Source: Mesorhizobium loti
Lineage (GTDB): Bacteria; Pseudomonadota; Alphaproteobacteria; Rhizobiales; Rhizobiaceae
Direction of reading: 5' to 3'
Assembly (NCBI GenBank): GCA_002356515.1
Contig: AP017605.1
Location: 372,001-436,000, forward strand
DNA: 64,000 nt
Under the pieces are notes generated by a model. It saw only the letters and a list, made by a program, of their open reading frames with translations. It ran no database searches and had not been told where the DNA came from. Shown here in pieces: positions 27,137-36,785 of this stretch (the stretch's first letter is position 1; each line of letters opens with the position of its first letter). A program made the translations under genes and the position numbers.

Positions 27137-27490
27137 CTAGCGATCGCGGCTCAAGCCTTTTTCCGCCAGTTCCGCCAGATAGGCATTCCAGCGCTCATCC
27201 TTCTCATGGCCGAGCGTGTGCAAGTAGTTCCAGGTGAAGATGCCGGTGTCGTGCAAGTCATCGAAAGTGATGCGCACCGCATAGTTGCCGACCGGCTCGA
27301 TCTTCAGGATCGCCACATTGCGCTTGCCGGGAACCGTCACGCGTTGCTCCGGCGAATGGCCCTGCACCTCCGCCGATGGCGAGGCAACGCGCAACAGCTC
27401 CGCCGGCAATTCGAACGGCTGGTGATTGGGAAAGGTCACCGACAGCAGCTTGCGGTCCTTGGAGACCCTGAGTTCTTTTGGCGCGGTCAT
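27137..27490 (-). CDS. DUF971 domain-containing protein
   Basis: 117-residue protein made up of one DUF971 domain (gamma-butyrobetaine hydroxylase N-terminal-like): LLSVTFPNHQPFELPAELLRV, then VAILKIEPVGNYAVRITFDDLHDTGIFTWNYLHTLG. In Fe-S and molybdenum contexts it is often a stand-alone gene of unknown function; the fold has a zinc-finger-like origin, although no Cys cluster is present here. It is divergent from moaA. Confidence 0.87.
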   Translation of the reverse strand: MTAPKELRVSKDRKLLSVTFPNHQPFELPAELLRVASPSAEVQGHSPEQRVTVPGKRNVAILKIEPVGNYAVRITFDDLHDTGIFTWNYLHTLGHEKDERWNAYLAELAEKGLSRDR

Positions 27491-27687
27491 GCTGTTTCAT
27501 CCCGTATCGATTGCCCTTCCCTACGCCGCTTCGCGCAACGGGAAAAGGTCCTGATAGGCCGACCGACACACCGTGTCGGCTCCGGGATGTTACCAAAGAT
27601 CGAGAAGTTGTATCTTGAATGGTGGGCTGGATCGTATCACATAGCCATATATAACGACGCCGGTAACGGCCACGGAAACGCTCGAAC

Positions 27688-28683
27688 ATGAACATGATCG
27701 ACCCCTTCGGTCGCACGATCAGCTATCTCAGAGTGTCGGTCACCGACCGCTGCGATTTCCGTTGCACCTATTGCATGGCCGAGGACATGACCTTCCTGCC
27801 GAAGAAGGACCTGTTGTCGCTGGAAGAGCTGGACCGGCTCTGCACCGTCTTCATCGAAAAGGGTGTCAAGAGGCTGCGCCTCACCGGCGGTGAGCCGCTG
27901 GTGCGCAAGAACATCATGCATCTGGTGCGCCAGCTGTCGCGCCACCTCGATAGCGGCGCGCTGGAAGAATTGACGCTGACCACCAACGGCTCGCAGCTGT
28001 CGCGCTTCGCCGCCGAGCTCGCCGATTGCGGCGTCAAGCGCATCAACGTCTCGCTCGACACGCTCGACGCCGACAAGTTCCACCAGATCACCCGCTGGGG
28101 CCATCTCGGCAAGGTCATGGATGGCATCGACGCCGCTCAGGCGGCCGGGTTGAAGGTCAAGCTCAACGCGGTGGCGCTGAAGGATTTCAACGATGTCGAA
28201 CTGCCCGACATGATGCGCTGGGCGCATGGCCGCGGCATGGATCTGACCGTCATCGAGACCATGCCGATGGGCGAGATCGACGCCGACCGCACCGACCAGT
28301 ATCTGCCGCTGTCGCTGCTGCGCGCGTCGCTTGAACGCCAGTTCACGCTGACCGACATCCCCTTCAAGACCGGCGGCCCTGCCCGCTATGTCCACGTCGC
28401 CGAAACCGGCGGAAAGCTCGGCTTCATCACGCCGATGACGCATAATTTCTGCGAAAGCTGCAACCGCGTCAGGCTGACCTGCACCGGCACGCTCTATATG
28501 TGCCTCGGCCAGGAGGATGCCGCCGACCTGCGCGCGCCGTTGCGTGCATCCGAAGGCAACGAACTTGTCGCCGACGCGATCGACGAGGCCATCGGCCGCA
28601 AGCCGAAGGGCCATGATTTCATCATCGACCGCCGCACCAGCCGTCCCTCGGTGTCCCGGCATATGAGCGTCACCGGCGGCTGA
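27688..28683 (+). CDS. moaA: GTP 3',8-cyclase MoaA
   Basis: 331-residue radical-SAM enzyme that starts molybdenum cofactor synthesis. The N-terminal [4Fe-4S] cluster is CDFRCTYCM, the C-terminal cluster [20 protein letters not shown] (substrate-binding), and the C-terminus ends in Gly-Gly, required for activity. The ATG at 27688 is followed by a typical MNMIDPFGR opening. Other Moco genes (mobA, mobB) lie 2 kb downstream on the same strand. Confidence 0.95.
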   Translation: MNMIDPFGRTISYLRVSVTDRCDFRCTYCMAEDMTFLPKKDLLSLEELDRLCTVFIEKGVKRLRLTGGEPLVRKNIMHLVRQLSRHLDSGALEELTLTTNGSQLSRFAAELADCGVKRINVSLDTLDADKFHQITRWGHLGKVMDGIDAAQAAGLKVKLNAVALKDFNDVELPDMMRWAHGRGMDLTVIETMPMGEIDADRTDQYLPLSLLRASLERQFTLTDIPFKTGGPARYVHVAETGGKLGFITPMTHNFCESCNRVRLTCTGTLYMCLGQEDAADLRAPLRASEGNELVADAIDEAIGRKPKGHDFIIDRRTSRPSVSRHMSVTGG

Positions 28684-28738
28684 TTTTTTCTCCGATTTGG
28701 TGCAAGACTGTCTTTGGTCATAGGCCAAGGGGGGCATC

Positions 28739-29233
28739 ATGCTGCGTCTTCACCGAATCGGCTTTTGGTCGCTGACCACAGCGATTCCCCTGGCGACCAT
28801 CATCACAACAACGACAATCGCCAAGCCGTTCACCTATGTGAACGCGCGCTTCGGCACCGTTTGCACCTTTCCCGACGACATCTTCACCGATCGCCAGCCC
28901 GAGCCGGAAAATGGCGACGGACAACAATGGCTCAGCGCCGATGGCGCCAGCCTGTCCTGTTACGGCAGCTACAATGCCGGTGACGACACGCCCGATAGTG
29001 TCGTGAACGACGAAAAAGCCAGCACCGAGCCGGGTTACAAGCTAACCTATAGCAAGACGGGCAAGAACTGGGCGGTGCTGTCGGGCATCAAGGGCGACAA
29101 CATCTTCTACGAGCGATGCGTGTTCGGAAAAGAGGACGTTATCCACACCGTATGGATCGAATATCCGCCGTCGCTCAAATCGAAATACGATCCGCTGGTC
29201 GGCGCCATTGCCGGCAGTCTCAAGGGACAGTGA
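28739..29233 (+). CDS. Hypothetical exported protein
   Basis: 164 residues with a hydrophobic N-terminus (residues 8-28) and a mature region containing TYVNARFGTVCTFPDDIF, LSCYGSYN, YKLTYSKTGKNWAVLSGI and FYERCVFG. The last segment (GDNIFYERC) resembles small secreted proteins of rhizobia without assigned function. It lies between moaA and another small secreted gene. Confidence 0.65.
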   Translation: MLRLHRIGFWSLTTAIPLATIITTTTIAKPFTYVNARFGTVCTFPDDIFTDRQPEPENGDGQQWLSADGASLSCYGSYNAGDDTPDSVVNDEKASTEPGYKLTYSKTGKNWAVLSGIKGDNIFYERCVFGKEDVIHTVWIEYPPSLKSKYDPLVGAIAGSLKGQ

Positions 29234-29352
29234 GTGTTTCGGATCACACCCCAGAAAAAGTCTTGTTCGTGAACCGCCGCCGGATTTACGGCCAGCCTGT
29301 TCCGGCCTAGCCTTTTGTCCGAAGCGGCTCTTCGCTGATAGGGGGATACGTC

Positions 29353-29712
29353 ATGCGCAAACTCATTCTTTCTCTTGCATTGCTTGGCTTCACGGCCCTG
29401 CCCGCGGCCGCACAGTCGATCGGCGGCACCTACACCGTCGCCGGCACCAACTTCGATGGCTCGGCCTATGGTGGCGAAGCCACCATCACGCTGACCAGCG
29501 GCACCACCTGCACGATCCACTGGGAGACGGGTGGCTCATCTTCCGACGGCATCTGCATGCGCAACGACGACGCGTTCTCCGCCGGCTATGTCATGGGCAA
29601 GGATATCGGCCTCGTCGTCTACAAGGTCGAGGATGACGGCTCGCTGCATGGCCTGTGGACCATCGCCGGGAAGGAAGGCAACGGCACCGAGATACTGACG
29701 CCGAAGAAATAG
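29353..29712 (+). CDS. Small secreted hypothetical protein
   Basis: 119 residues: signal peptide 1-20 (ending AAA-Q), then a beta-rich Gly/Thr segment (GGTYTVAGTNFDGSAYGGEATITLT) and one possible disulfide (TCTIHWETG...GICMRN). The pattern resembles the small fibronectin-binding-like exported proteins of alphaproteobacteria. Function is unknown. A GGGGGATACGTC ribosome-binding site precedes the ATG. Confidence 0.7.
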   Translation: MRKLILSLALLGFTALPAAAQSIGGTYTVAGTNFDGSAYGGEATITLTSGTTCTIHWETGGSSSDGICMRNDDAFSAGYVMGKDIGLVVYKVEDDGSLHGLWTIAGKEGNGTEILTPKK

Positions 29713-29781
29713 ATCGCGGCCGTAGCCTCCCGGCTGGATTCGCGCCGAATCCGGGACGTGATTTCACGCCGGCGATGACGA

Positions 29782-30783
29782 ATGCCCCGGTCCTGGCCCA
29801 GCCCTTTGCCATTGCTGTTTCGTGGCGGGCTGTTACAGGCTTGCTTGCCCAAGCAACCGGTAGATGTCTTGCCTCTTTCCCCAAATCTTCGCGGCGCGTT
29901 GTTCATGATGGTGGCGATGGTTGGCTTCACGCTCAACGACGCCATCACCAAATACTCTTCGCAATCGATGAATATGGCGCAGGTCATGCTGATCAGAGGG
30001 GCATTTGCCTCGCTCTTCGTTGGCCTGCTGGCCTGGCAACGCGGCGCGCTGTTGCGCCTGATGCTGCAGCCGCTGGTGGCGATCCGTGTCGTAAGCGAAG
30101 CGGGCGCCACCGTGTCATTCCTCGTAGCGCTTGCCCATTTGCCGATCGGCAGTGTCTCGGCCGTTCTTCAGGCACTGCCGCTGGCGGTGACGATGGGCGC
30201 TGCGCTGTTTTTCGGCGAAGCGGTCGGCTGGCGGCGCTGGCTGGCGATCGCCGCCGGTTTTGCCGGCGTGATGGTCATCGTGCGGCCGGGCTTCGACGGC
30301 TTCAGCCTATATTCCCTTTGGGCATTGGCCAGCGTCGCCTGCTGCACCGTGCGCGATCTCTCCACCAAGCGCATCCCCCAAACCACACCGACGATGCTGG
30401 TCTCGACCGCGACCGCGCTGGCAATGACCCTCGTCGGCGCGGTGCTGTTGTCGCCGATGGGTGGCTGGACGCCGATGAGCGGCAAGAGCACGGCGCTCTT
30501 GGCGCTGGCGGCGGTGCTCGTGGTCATCGGCTACCAGTCCATCATCATGGCGATGCGCTCGGGCGAGATCTCCTTCATCGCGCCCTTCCGCTACACGGCG
30601 CTCCTCTGGTCCATCCTGCTTGGCTTGATCGTCTTCGGCGACATACCGGACATGCCGATGATCGTCGGCGCGACGATCGTCGTCGGTTCGGGTCTCTATG
30701 CGCTTTATCGCGAGCGGGTGGTCGGCCGGCGCAGGATCGTCGCCGAAACCACCGGGCCGGCCATGGCGCCGGATGGAATCTAG
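29782..30783 (+). CDS. DMT-family transporter (two EamA domains)
   Basis: 333 residues with ten predicted membrane helices in two EamA repeats (LRGALFMMVAMVGFTLNDAITKYSS opens the first; the second begins near TPTMLVSTATALAMTL). Drug/metabolite superfamily exporter of unknown substrate. The first 35 residues lack similarity, so the true start may be further in. Confidence 0.82.
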   Translation: MPRSWPSPLPLLFRGGLLQACLPKQPVDVLPLSPNLRGALFMMVAMVGFTLNDAITKYSSQSMNMAQVMLIRGAFASLFVGLLAWQRGALLRLMLQPLVAIRVVSEAGATVSFLVALAHLPIGSVSAVLQALPLAVTMGAALFFGEAVGWRRWLAIAAGFAGVMVIVRPGFDGFSLYSLWALASVACCTVRDLSTKRIPQTTPTMLVSTATALAMTLVGAVLLSPMGGWTPMSGKSTALLALAAVLVVIGYQSIIMAMRSGEISFIAPFRYTALLWSILLGLIVFGDIPDMPMIVGATIVVGSGLYALYRERVVGRRRIVAETTGPAMAPDGI

Positions 30784-30826
30784 CCGGGTCTTGTGATTTC
30801 CGGCGGCTGGCGTACAGGCTCGATGC

Positions 30827-31453
30827 ATGGAGCGAGATATTGCAGGGATCGTCCTGGCCGGTGGCCAGTCGCGGCGGATGGGCGGCGGCGACAAGAGCCT
30901 GTTGCCGCTCGGCAGCGGCAGCGTGCTTGACCAGCTCCTGTCGCGCTTCGGCCCGCAGATCGAAACCCTGGCGCTGAGCGCCAATGGCGATCCCCAACGC
31001 TTCTCCCGTTTCGGGCTGCCTGTGCTCGCCGACACGATCGAAGGCTTTGCCGGTCCGCTTGCCGGAATCCTCACCGGCCTCGAATGGGCCGCGGCTAGCA
31101 CATCTTGCAAGGCGGTCGTCACCGCTGCCGGCGACACGCCTTTCCTGCCGCTTGATCTCGTCGAGCGCCTGGCGGCGGCAGCCGGCGAACATCCAGGTTC
31201 GATCGCCGTCGCCTCCTCGGCCGGCAGGCGGCACCCGACCTTCGCGCTCTGGCCAATCGATTGCCGCGATGCCTTGCGGCATTTCCTGGTCGATGGGGAC
31301 AACAGGCGGGTTTCGGCGTTCATCGAGCGCCATGGTCATGTCGAGGTGGAATTCCCGGTCCTGCAACCCGCGGGGCTCGATCCTTTCTTCAACATCAATG
31401 TGCCGGACGATCTTGCCGAGGCCGCGCGGCTGATGCAGAGCATGACATCATGA
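30827..31453 (+). CDS. mobA: Molybdenum cofactor guanylyltransferase
   Basis: 208-residue nucleotidyltransferase that attaches GMP to Mo-molybdopterin to form the MGD cofactor of the DMSO-reductase family. The signature is VLAGGQSRRMGGGDKSLLPL, followed by GFAGPLAGILTGLEWA and AAGDTPFLPLDLV. It overlaps mobB by four bases (ATGA), so the two are translationally coupled. Confidence 0.93.
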   Translation: MERDIAGIVLAGGQSRRMGGGDKSLLPLGSGSVLDQLLSRFGPQIETLALSANGDPQRFSRFGLPVLADTIEGFAGPLAGILTGLEWAAASTSCKAVVTAAGDTPFLPLDLVERLAAAAGEHPGSIAVASSAGRRHPTFALWPIDCRDALRHFLVDGDNRRVSAFIERHGHVEVEFPVLQPAGLDPFFNINVPDDLAEAARLMQSMTS

Positions 31454-31953
31454 ACATCTTCGGCATCACCGGTTGGAAAAACTCCGGCAAGACCACACTG
31501 ACCGAAAAGCTGGTCGCCGAGCTTGTGCGGCGCGGCTGGAAGGTCTCGACGGTCAAACATGCACATCATGATTTCGACATCGACAAGCCGGGCGCCGACA
31601 GTTTCCGCCATCGCCAGGCTGGCGCCACCGAGGTGGCGATCGTGTCCGGCAATCGCTGGGCGCTGATGCACGAATTGCGCGGCGAGGATGAGCCGCCGCT
31701 GGAGAGCATCCTCTCGCGGCTCGCCCCATGCGACATCGTGCTGGTGGAAGGCTACAAGCGCGAATCCCACCGCAAGATCGAAACGCGGCGCCTGGAGGCG
31801 AAGGAGCGGACGCCGCTATCGGCTGACGATCCCAATATTGTCGCCATTGCCGCGGATTTCGTCGTCACCGACAAGAGCCTGCCGGTATTCGACCTCGACG
31901 ACGTAAAATCCATCGTCGACTTCATCGAGCGCACCACCGGCCTCGTTGCTTGA
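31450..31953 (+). CDS. mobB: Molybdopterin-guanine dinucleotide biosynthesis protein B
   Basis: 167-residue P-loop GTPase that assists MobA. Walker A is GWKNSGKTTL near the N-terminus; the STVKHAHHDFDIDKPGADSFRHRQAGA segment and VEGYKRESHRKIE are typical. The ATG overlaps the mobA stop. Confidence 0.93.
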   Translation: MNIFGITGWKNSGKTTLTEKLVAELVRRGWKVSTVKHAHHDFDIDKPGADSFRHRQAGATEVAIVSGNRWALMHELRGEDEPPLESILSRLAPCDIVLVEGYKRESHRKIETRRLEAKERTPLSADDPNIVAIAADFVVTDKSLPVFDLDDVKSIVDFIERTTGLVA

Positions 31954-32111
31954 GAACTAACCTAACGGCAGAACCCCATTACCGATTTCGGTGGTTTTGC
32001 AGTTGCTTTTTTCTTGGAAAGAGTGGGAGTATCGCGCCAGCGGGCGGTCAAAAGCACCGCCCCACAGAGCCGTTTCGGAACGACGGCCGGGACCATAAAG
32101 AGAGGACTATC

Positions 32112-32897
32112 ATGCGTATTGCACTGCGTATCGCGCTCGCCGCTTCGGCCGCGCTGCTGACGCTCGGCGTCGCCCAGGCCCAGGAGAAGACCCTGCGGAT
32201 CGGCACCGAAGGCGCCTACCCCCCTTTCAACAACCTCACCTCCGACGGCAAGCTCGTCGGCTTCGACATCGATATCGCTCAGGCGCTTTGCGACCAGATG
32301 AAGGTCAAGTGCACCTTTGTCGCCCAGGATTGGGACGGCATCATTCCCGCGCTTCAGGCCGGCAAGTTCGACGCCATCGTTGCCTCGATGTCGATCACAC
32401 CTGAGCGCAAGGAGAAGGTCGACTTCACCCACAAATACTACAACACGCCCTCGGCGCTCGCCGTCCCGAAAGACTCGACGCTGAAGGGCGTCACCAAGGA
32501 AGATCTCGCCGGCAAGACCATCGGTGTCGCCACGACGACCACCCATTTCAACTATGCCTCCAAGACCTACACTGACAGCACCGTGAAGGGTTATCCGAGC
32601 AGCCCTGAGGAGCAGGCAGATCTCGCCAATGGCCGTCTCGACGCCATCCAGGACGATATCGTCGTGCTGCAGCAGTGGCTGGACTCGCCTGATGGCGCCT
32701 GCTGCAAGATTCTCGGCCAGCCCTCGCCGCAGCCGGTCGAGATCTTCGGGCCGGGCGCCGGCATTGCCGTGCGCAAGGGCGAGACCGACCTGGTCAACAA
32801 GCTCAATGAGGCCATCGACGCCATCCGTGCCAATGGAAAATACAAGGAAATCAACGACAAGTACTTCAAGTTCGACGTCTACGGCGCCGAGTCCTGA
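32112..32897 (+). CDS. Polar amino-acid ABC transporter, substrate-binding protein
   Basis: 261-residue periplasmic binding protein, family 3 (lysine/arginine/ornithine/histidine type). Signal peptide 1-23; then LRIGTEGAYPPFNN, GFDIDIAQALC, WDGIIPALQAGKFDAIVASMSITPERKEKVDFT. A terminator follows immediately (32909-32940) but two permease genes continue on the same strand, the usual arrangement in which the binding protein is made in excess. The exact ligand cannot be told from sequence; basic amino acids are likeliest. Confidence 0.9.
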   Translation: MRIALRIALAASAALLTLGVAQAQEKTLRIGTEGAYPPFNNLTSDGKLVGFDIDIAQALCDQMKVKCTFVAQDWDGIIPALQAGKFDAIVASMSITPERKEKVDFTHKYYNTPSALAVPKDSTLKGVTKEDLAGKTIGVATTTTHFNYASKTYTDSTVKGYPSSPEEQADLANGRLDAIQDDIVVLQQWLDSPDGACCKILGQPSPQPVEIFGPGAGIAVRKGETDLVNKLNEAIDAIRANGKYKEINDKYFKFDVYGAES

Positions 32898-32908
32898 TAG
32901 ACAAGATC

Positions 32909-32940
32909 AAGACGGCGGGGCAATTCCCCGCCGTCTTTCT
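32909..32940 (+). terminator. Terminator/attenuating hairpin after the binding-protein gene
   Basis: Stem AAGACGGCGGGG with its exact complement around loop CAATT, then TCT. It separates the binding protein from its permeases, probably stabilising and partly terminating the upstream transcript. Confidence 0.75.
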
Positions 32941-32977
32941 AATCGTCTCGGAAATGCCGTGGAGATAAGATTCGTCA

Positions 32978-33697
32978 ATGCCAGCCCAAAGCATATGGAC
33001 ACTTCTCAGTTGGGGACCTGATGGCTGGAGTGACGATATTGCCTATGGCGTCATTGTAACGGTTCTGCTTGCGCTGGCGACGCTTCCCATCGGTCTGACG
33101 ATTGGCTTTTTCATCGCGCTCGGCAAGCAATCCGAAGAGCCCTCGCTGCGCCTCGCAGCCAATATCTACACCACGGTGTTTCGTGGCTTGCCGGAATTGG
33201 TGACGCTCTTCCTGTTCTTCTTCGGCATGCCGATTCTGCTGCAGCACCTCATCCGCTATTTCCGCCCCGACGCGACCATCGACGTCAACAGCTTCGTTGC
33301 CGGGATGATCGTGCTCGCGCTGATCTTTTCGTCCTATGCCAGCGAGGTTTTCCTCTCGGCCTTCCGGGCCATCCCGAAAGGCCAGTATGAGGGTGGTTAT
33401 GCCATCGGTCTTTCCTACGCGCAGACAATGCGCCTGGTGATCTTGCCGCAGCTGCTACGCATTGCATTTCCCGGTCTGGAGAATTGCTGGCTCAGCCTGT
33501 TGAAGGACACCTCGCTGGTGTCGGTCGTGGGTCTTGCAGAGACGTTGCGCAACGCCGGCGTGGCCGCTCGCGTGACCAAGCATTCCTTCCTGTTTTATGG
33601 CGTGGCGGCTCTGGTCTTTCTTGCTCTGGCCATCGTGTCATCCTTCGCCACCAGCGCCATTTTGCGCTCGCTCGGCAAACGGGAGGCACAACGATGA
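32978..33697 (+). CDS. Polar amino-acid ABC transporter permease (HisQ-like)
   Basis: 239-residue inner-membrane permease with five helices and the binding-protein-dependent EAA loop around SAFRAIPKGQYEGGYAIGLSYAQTMRLVILPQLLRIAFPG. It pairs with the next gene (ATGA overlap) as the HisQM-type heterodimer. No ATPase gene follows. Confidence 0.9.
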   Translation: MPAQSIWTLLSWGPDGWSDDIAYGVIVTVLLALATLPIGLTIGFFIALGKQSEEPSLRLAANIYTTVFRGLPELVTLFLFFFGMPILLQHLIRYFRPDATIDVNSFVAGMIVLALIFSSYASEVFLSAFRAIPKGQYEGGYAIGLSYAQTMRLVILPQLLRIAFPGLENCWLSLLKDTSLVSVVGLAETLRNAGVAARVTKHSFLFYGVAALVFLALAIVSSFATSAILRSLGKREAQR

Positions 33698-34515
33698 GCG
33701 CGACAGCCATCCTGGTCGAACGGCCGCCACCGCGGGCCCGCGGCTGGCCGCGAGGGCGCATCGTCGGCTACGCGCTGGTCTGCTTTTGGATAGCCTTCGG
33801 CCTCGGTATCGTCGCCTACCTCTTCTTTGCCTGGAACGCACCGTTCTTCGCCAAATATGCGCCGGCCTATCTGCGAGGACTTGGCGTCACCCTGTCGCTG
33901 GTCGCCATTTCGATGGTGCTTGGCGCCGTTCTGTCCTTGCCTGTGGCTTACGGACGTATGTCCCGGAACCGGATCCTGTCCGGCCTTGCCTATTGCTACG
34001 TCTATTTCTTCCGGGGCACGCCGCTGCTGGTCCAGACATTTCTGGTCTATTACGGCTTGGGGTCATTTCGACCGCAGCTCCAGATGATCGGGCTTTGGGA
34101 TTTTTTCAAGGACGCCTTCAACTGCGGCGTCTTCGCCTTTGCGCTGAACACCGCCGCCTACCAGGCCGAGATCCTGCGCGGCGCCATCGAAAGTGTGCAC
34201 AAGGGCCAATGGGAAGGCGCTGCCTCCCTCGGCCTGCACAAACTGCAGACGCTGCGCAAGATCATCCTGCCGCAAGCCCTGATCGTCGCCTTGCGGCCCT
34301 ACGGCAATGAGCTGATCCTGATGGTCAAGGCTTCGGCGATCGTCGCCATCATCACCGTCTACGACCTGATGGGCAATGCAAAACTCGCCTTCGCCAATTC
34401 CTTCGACATCCAGGCCTACATCTGGGTCGCCCTGGTATACCTCGTGATGGTTGAGTTGCTGCGCCATGCGATCGAATGGATCGAGCGCCGGATCACCATC
34501 CACCTGAAACGCTGA
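33694..34515 (+). CDS. Polar amino-acid ABC transporter permease (HisM-like)
   Basis: 273-residue permease partner of the preceding gene, overlapping it by four bases. EAA loop: GAIESVHKGQWEGAASLGLHKLQTLRKIILPQALI. About five to six helices; an N-terminal Arg/Pro-rich extension is cytoplasmic. The cluster ends here without a HisP-type ATPase, which must be supplied from elsewhere. Confidence 0.9.
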   Translation: MSATAILVERPPPRARGWPRGRIVGYALVCFWIAFGLGIVAYLFFAWNAPFFAKYAPAYLRGLGVTLSLVAISMVLGAVLSLPVAYGRMSRNRILSGLAYCYVYFFRGTPLLVQTFLVYYGLGSFRPQLQMIGLWDFFKDAFNCGVFAFALNTAAYQAEILRGAIESVHKGQWEGAASLGLHKLQTLRKIILPQALIVALRPYGNELILMVKASAIVAIITVYDLMGNAKLAFANSFDIQAYIWVALVYLVMVELLRHAIEWIERRITIHLKR

Positions 34516-34621
34516 GCCGTTCTCGGCTGTGCCAGTCGATCGCACTACAGGCGTCTTGACGAATTGAGCGCAGAGCCTAGAGCTTTCGCAGCAATTTCGT
34601 TTTCGTCTGAAGGGCAAGTTC

Positions 34622-35491
34622 ATGGCATCTGTGGCATTTCTCGGTCTTGGCGTGATGGGTTACCCCATGGCCGCACACCTCAGGAACAAGGGCGGCCACG
34701 ACGTCACCGTCTACAACCGCACCAAGGCCAAGGCCGAGCAATGGGTCGGTCAGCATGGCGGCAGCCTGGCGGTGACGCCGGCAGAGGCAGCCAAGGACAA
34801 GGACTTTGTCTTTTCCTGCGTCGGCAATGACGACGATCTGCGCTCGGTAACGACAGGCCCGGACGGCGCCTTCAAATCAATGAAGAAAGGTTCAGTCTTC
34901 ATCGACAACACCACGGCCTCGGCGGAAGTCGCGCGCGAATTGGCGCAAGCCGCGCAAGCCGGCGGGTTCTCATTCCTCGACGCACCGGTCTCGGGCGGCC
35001 AGGCCGGCGCCGAGAACGGCGTCCTGACCGTCATGGTCGGCGGCGACCAGGCTGCCTTCGACAGGGCCAGGCCGGTCATCGACGCTTATGCCCGCATGGT
35101 CGGGCTGATGGGGTCGGCGGGCGCTGGCCAGCTGACCAAGATGATCAACCAGATCTGCATCGCCGGACTGGTGCAGGGGCTGTCGGAAGGCATCCATTTC
35201 GGCAAGAGGGCCGGGCTCGACATCGAGAAGGTGATCGAGGTGATTTCCAAGGGCGCGGCCGGTTCCTGGCAGATGGAGAACCGGCACAAGACCATGAATG
35301 CCGGCAAGTATGATTTCGGCTTCGCCGTCGACTGGATGCGCAAGGACCTCGGCATCTGCCTGGCTGAAGCCGACCGCAACGGCGCCAAGCTGCCGGTGAC
35401 AGCACTTGTCGATCAGTTCTACAAGGATGTGCAGGCCATGGGCGGCAAGCGCTGGGACACGTCCTCGCTGCTGGCACGCCTGGAGAAGTAG
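34622..35491 (+). CDS. 3-hydroxyisobutyrate dehydrogenase-family NAD(P)-dependent oxidoreductase
   Basis: 289-residue beta-hydroxyacid dehydrogenase. Dinucleotide motif FLGLGVMGYPMAAHL, substrate motif DAPVSGGQAGAENG, catalytic Lys in GAGQLTKMINQ, and cofactor loop KAGLDIEKVIEV-like region. Possible substrates include 3-hydroxyisobutyrate, tartronate semialdehyde, glyoxylate/succinic semialdehyde; the sequence does not decide. It is followed six bases later by a DNA alkylation repair gene. Confidence 0.88.
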   Translation: MASVAFLGLGVMGYPMAAHLRNKGGHDVTVYNRTKAKAEQWVGQHGGSLAVTPAEAAKDKDFVFSCVGNDDDLRSVTTGPDGAFKSMKKGSVFIDNTTASAEVARELAQAAQAGGFSFLDAPVSGGQAGAENGVLTVMVGGDQAAFDRARPVIDAYARMVGLMGSAGAGQLTKMINQICIAGLVQGLSEGIHFGKRAGLDIEKVIEVISKGAAGSWQMENRHKTMNAGKYDFGFAVDWMRKDLGICLAEADRNGAKLPVTALVDQFYKDVQAMGGKRWDTSSLLARLEK

Positions 35492-35497
35492 GCGACC

Positions 35498-36202
35498 ATG
35501 TCCCTGCCCGCTCCTGACTGGACGGCGCAGGACATCGTCGCGCACCTGCGCTCGATCGGCACCGAAGAAAACCGCGCCGGCATGGCGCGGTTCGGCATCA
35601 ACACCGCGACCGCGCTCGGCGTCGGCAATACGGATTTGCAGCCCCTGGCGCGCAAGCTGAAACGCAATCACGAGCGATCCCTGGCGCTGTGGGCCAGCGG
35701 CATTCGCGAAGCACGGCTGCTGGCGGCGTTCACCGGCGAGGCCAAAAAAATCTCTATCGACGAGTGCCGCCGGTGGGCCGGCGATTTCGATTCCTGGGAA
35801 GTCGTCGATACCGTCTCCGACCTGTTCGTCGATACGCCGTTCTGGCATCAGCTGATCGATGAGTTCGCGGCCGACGAGCGCGAATTTGTCCGCCGCACGG
35901 CCTTTGCCATGCTGGCCTGGGCGGCCGTGCATCTGAAAAAGGAACCGGACGCGACGTTCCTGTCCTATCTGCCTCTGATCGAAGCGCATGCCGACGATGA
36001 GCGCAACTTCGTCAGGAAAGCGGTCAACTGGGCGCTGCGGCAGATCGGCAAGCGCTCGACCAGCCTGCACGGCCCTGCCCTTGTCCTGGCGCGGAAGCTC
36101 GCCGGCTCCCCGGACAAGACCGCGCGCTGGATCGGCAAGGATGCAGTGAAGGAATTGTCGGATGCCAAAACGCTCGAACGCCTCGCCACCAGAAAAACTT
36201 GA
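35498..36202 (+). CDS. DNA alkylation repair protein (AlkD-like HEAT-repeat)
   Basis: 234-residue all-helical protein of the AlkC/AlkD DNA-glycosylase superfamily, built of HEAT-like repeats (WDAAHLRS-type opening, LWASGIREARLLAAF, DLFVDTPFW, RREFVRRTAFAMLAWAAVH, ERNFVRKAVNWALRQIGKRS). AlkD-type enzymes excise N3/N7-alkylated bases. Key residues include W and D in the central repeats. The 3' end overlaps the GNAT gene by 41 bases. Confidence 0.85.
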   Translation: MSLPAPDWTAQDIVAHLRSIGTEENRAGMARFGINTATALGVGNTDLQPLARKLKRNHERSLALWASGIREARLLAAFTGEAKKISIDECRRWAGDFDSWEVVDTVSDLFVDTPFWHQLIDEFAADEREFVRRTAFAMLAWAAVHLKKEPDATFLSYLPLIEAHADDERNFVRKAVNWALRQIGKRSTSLHGPALVLARKLAGSPDKTARWIGKDAVKELSDAKTLERLATRKT

Positions 36203-36740
36203 CCTCACCAATATCCGCTTCACCGAGGTGACGCCGGCAACACGCGGCAGCTTTGAGACCCTGTTCGAGCAGCCGGGTGCGCCAAAATACTGCTGGTGCA
36301 TGGCCTGGCGGCACTCCGGCCGCGAGCACATCCAGAACGATGAAAAGAAGCGTCAGATGATGGCGCTCATCGATGCCGGCACCCCGGTTGGCATCCTCGC
36401 CCATATTGACGGCAAGACCGTTGGCTGGTGCTCGGTTGCGCCGCGCGAGGCCTATCGCAAGCTTTCGAAACAGCAGGATGATAGCGAGATGGGCGTATGG
36501 TCGATCGTCTGCTTCTACGTGCCAAGGGCTTTGCGCGGCGGCGGCCTTGCTTCGGCATTGCTCGATGCGGCCATCGACCATGCCTTCGCCAAGGGGGCGC
36601 GTATCATAGAGGCCTATCCGGTGGGTGAAGCGTCGCCGAGCTACCGCTTCATGGGCTTTCGCGACATGTTCGCTTCGCGCGGCTTCCACGAGGCCGGCAT
36701 GGCCGGTTCTCGCCGACATGTGATGCGGCTCGAGCATTGA
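36162..36740 (+). CDS. GNAT-family N-acetyltransferase
   Basis: 192-residue acetyltransferase fold. The acetyl-CoA loop is PRALRGGGLASALLDAAIDHA; WSIVCFYVP precedes it and VGWCSVAPREAY is the typical strand. The substrate is unknown. The start overlaps the AlkD-like gene by 41 bases in another frame, so they are probably co-translated. Confidence 0.87.
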   Translation: MPKRSNASPPEKLDLTNIRFTEVTPATRGSFETLFEQPGAPKYCWCMAWRHSGREHIQNDEKKRQMMALIDAGTPVGILAHIDGKTVGWCSVAPREAYRKLSKQQDDSEMGVWSIVCFYVPRALRGGGLASALLDAAIDHAFAKGARIIEAYPVGEASPSYRFMGFRDMFASRGFHEAGMAGSRRHVMRLEH

Positions 36741-36785
36741 CGTCATTGGCCTCGGCGTCTTTACTCCGGCGCAAAGGAAGCGGCC

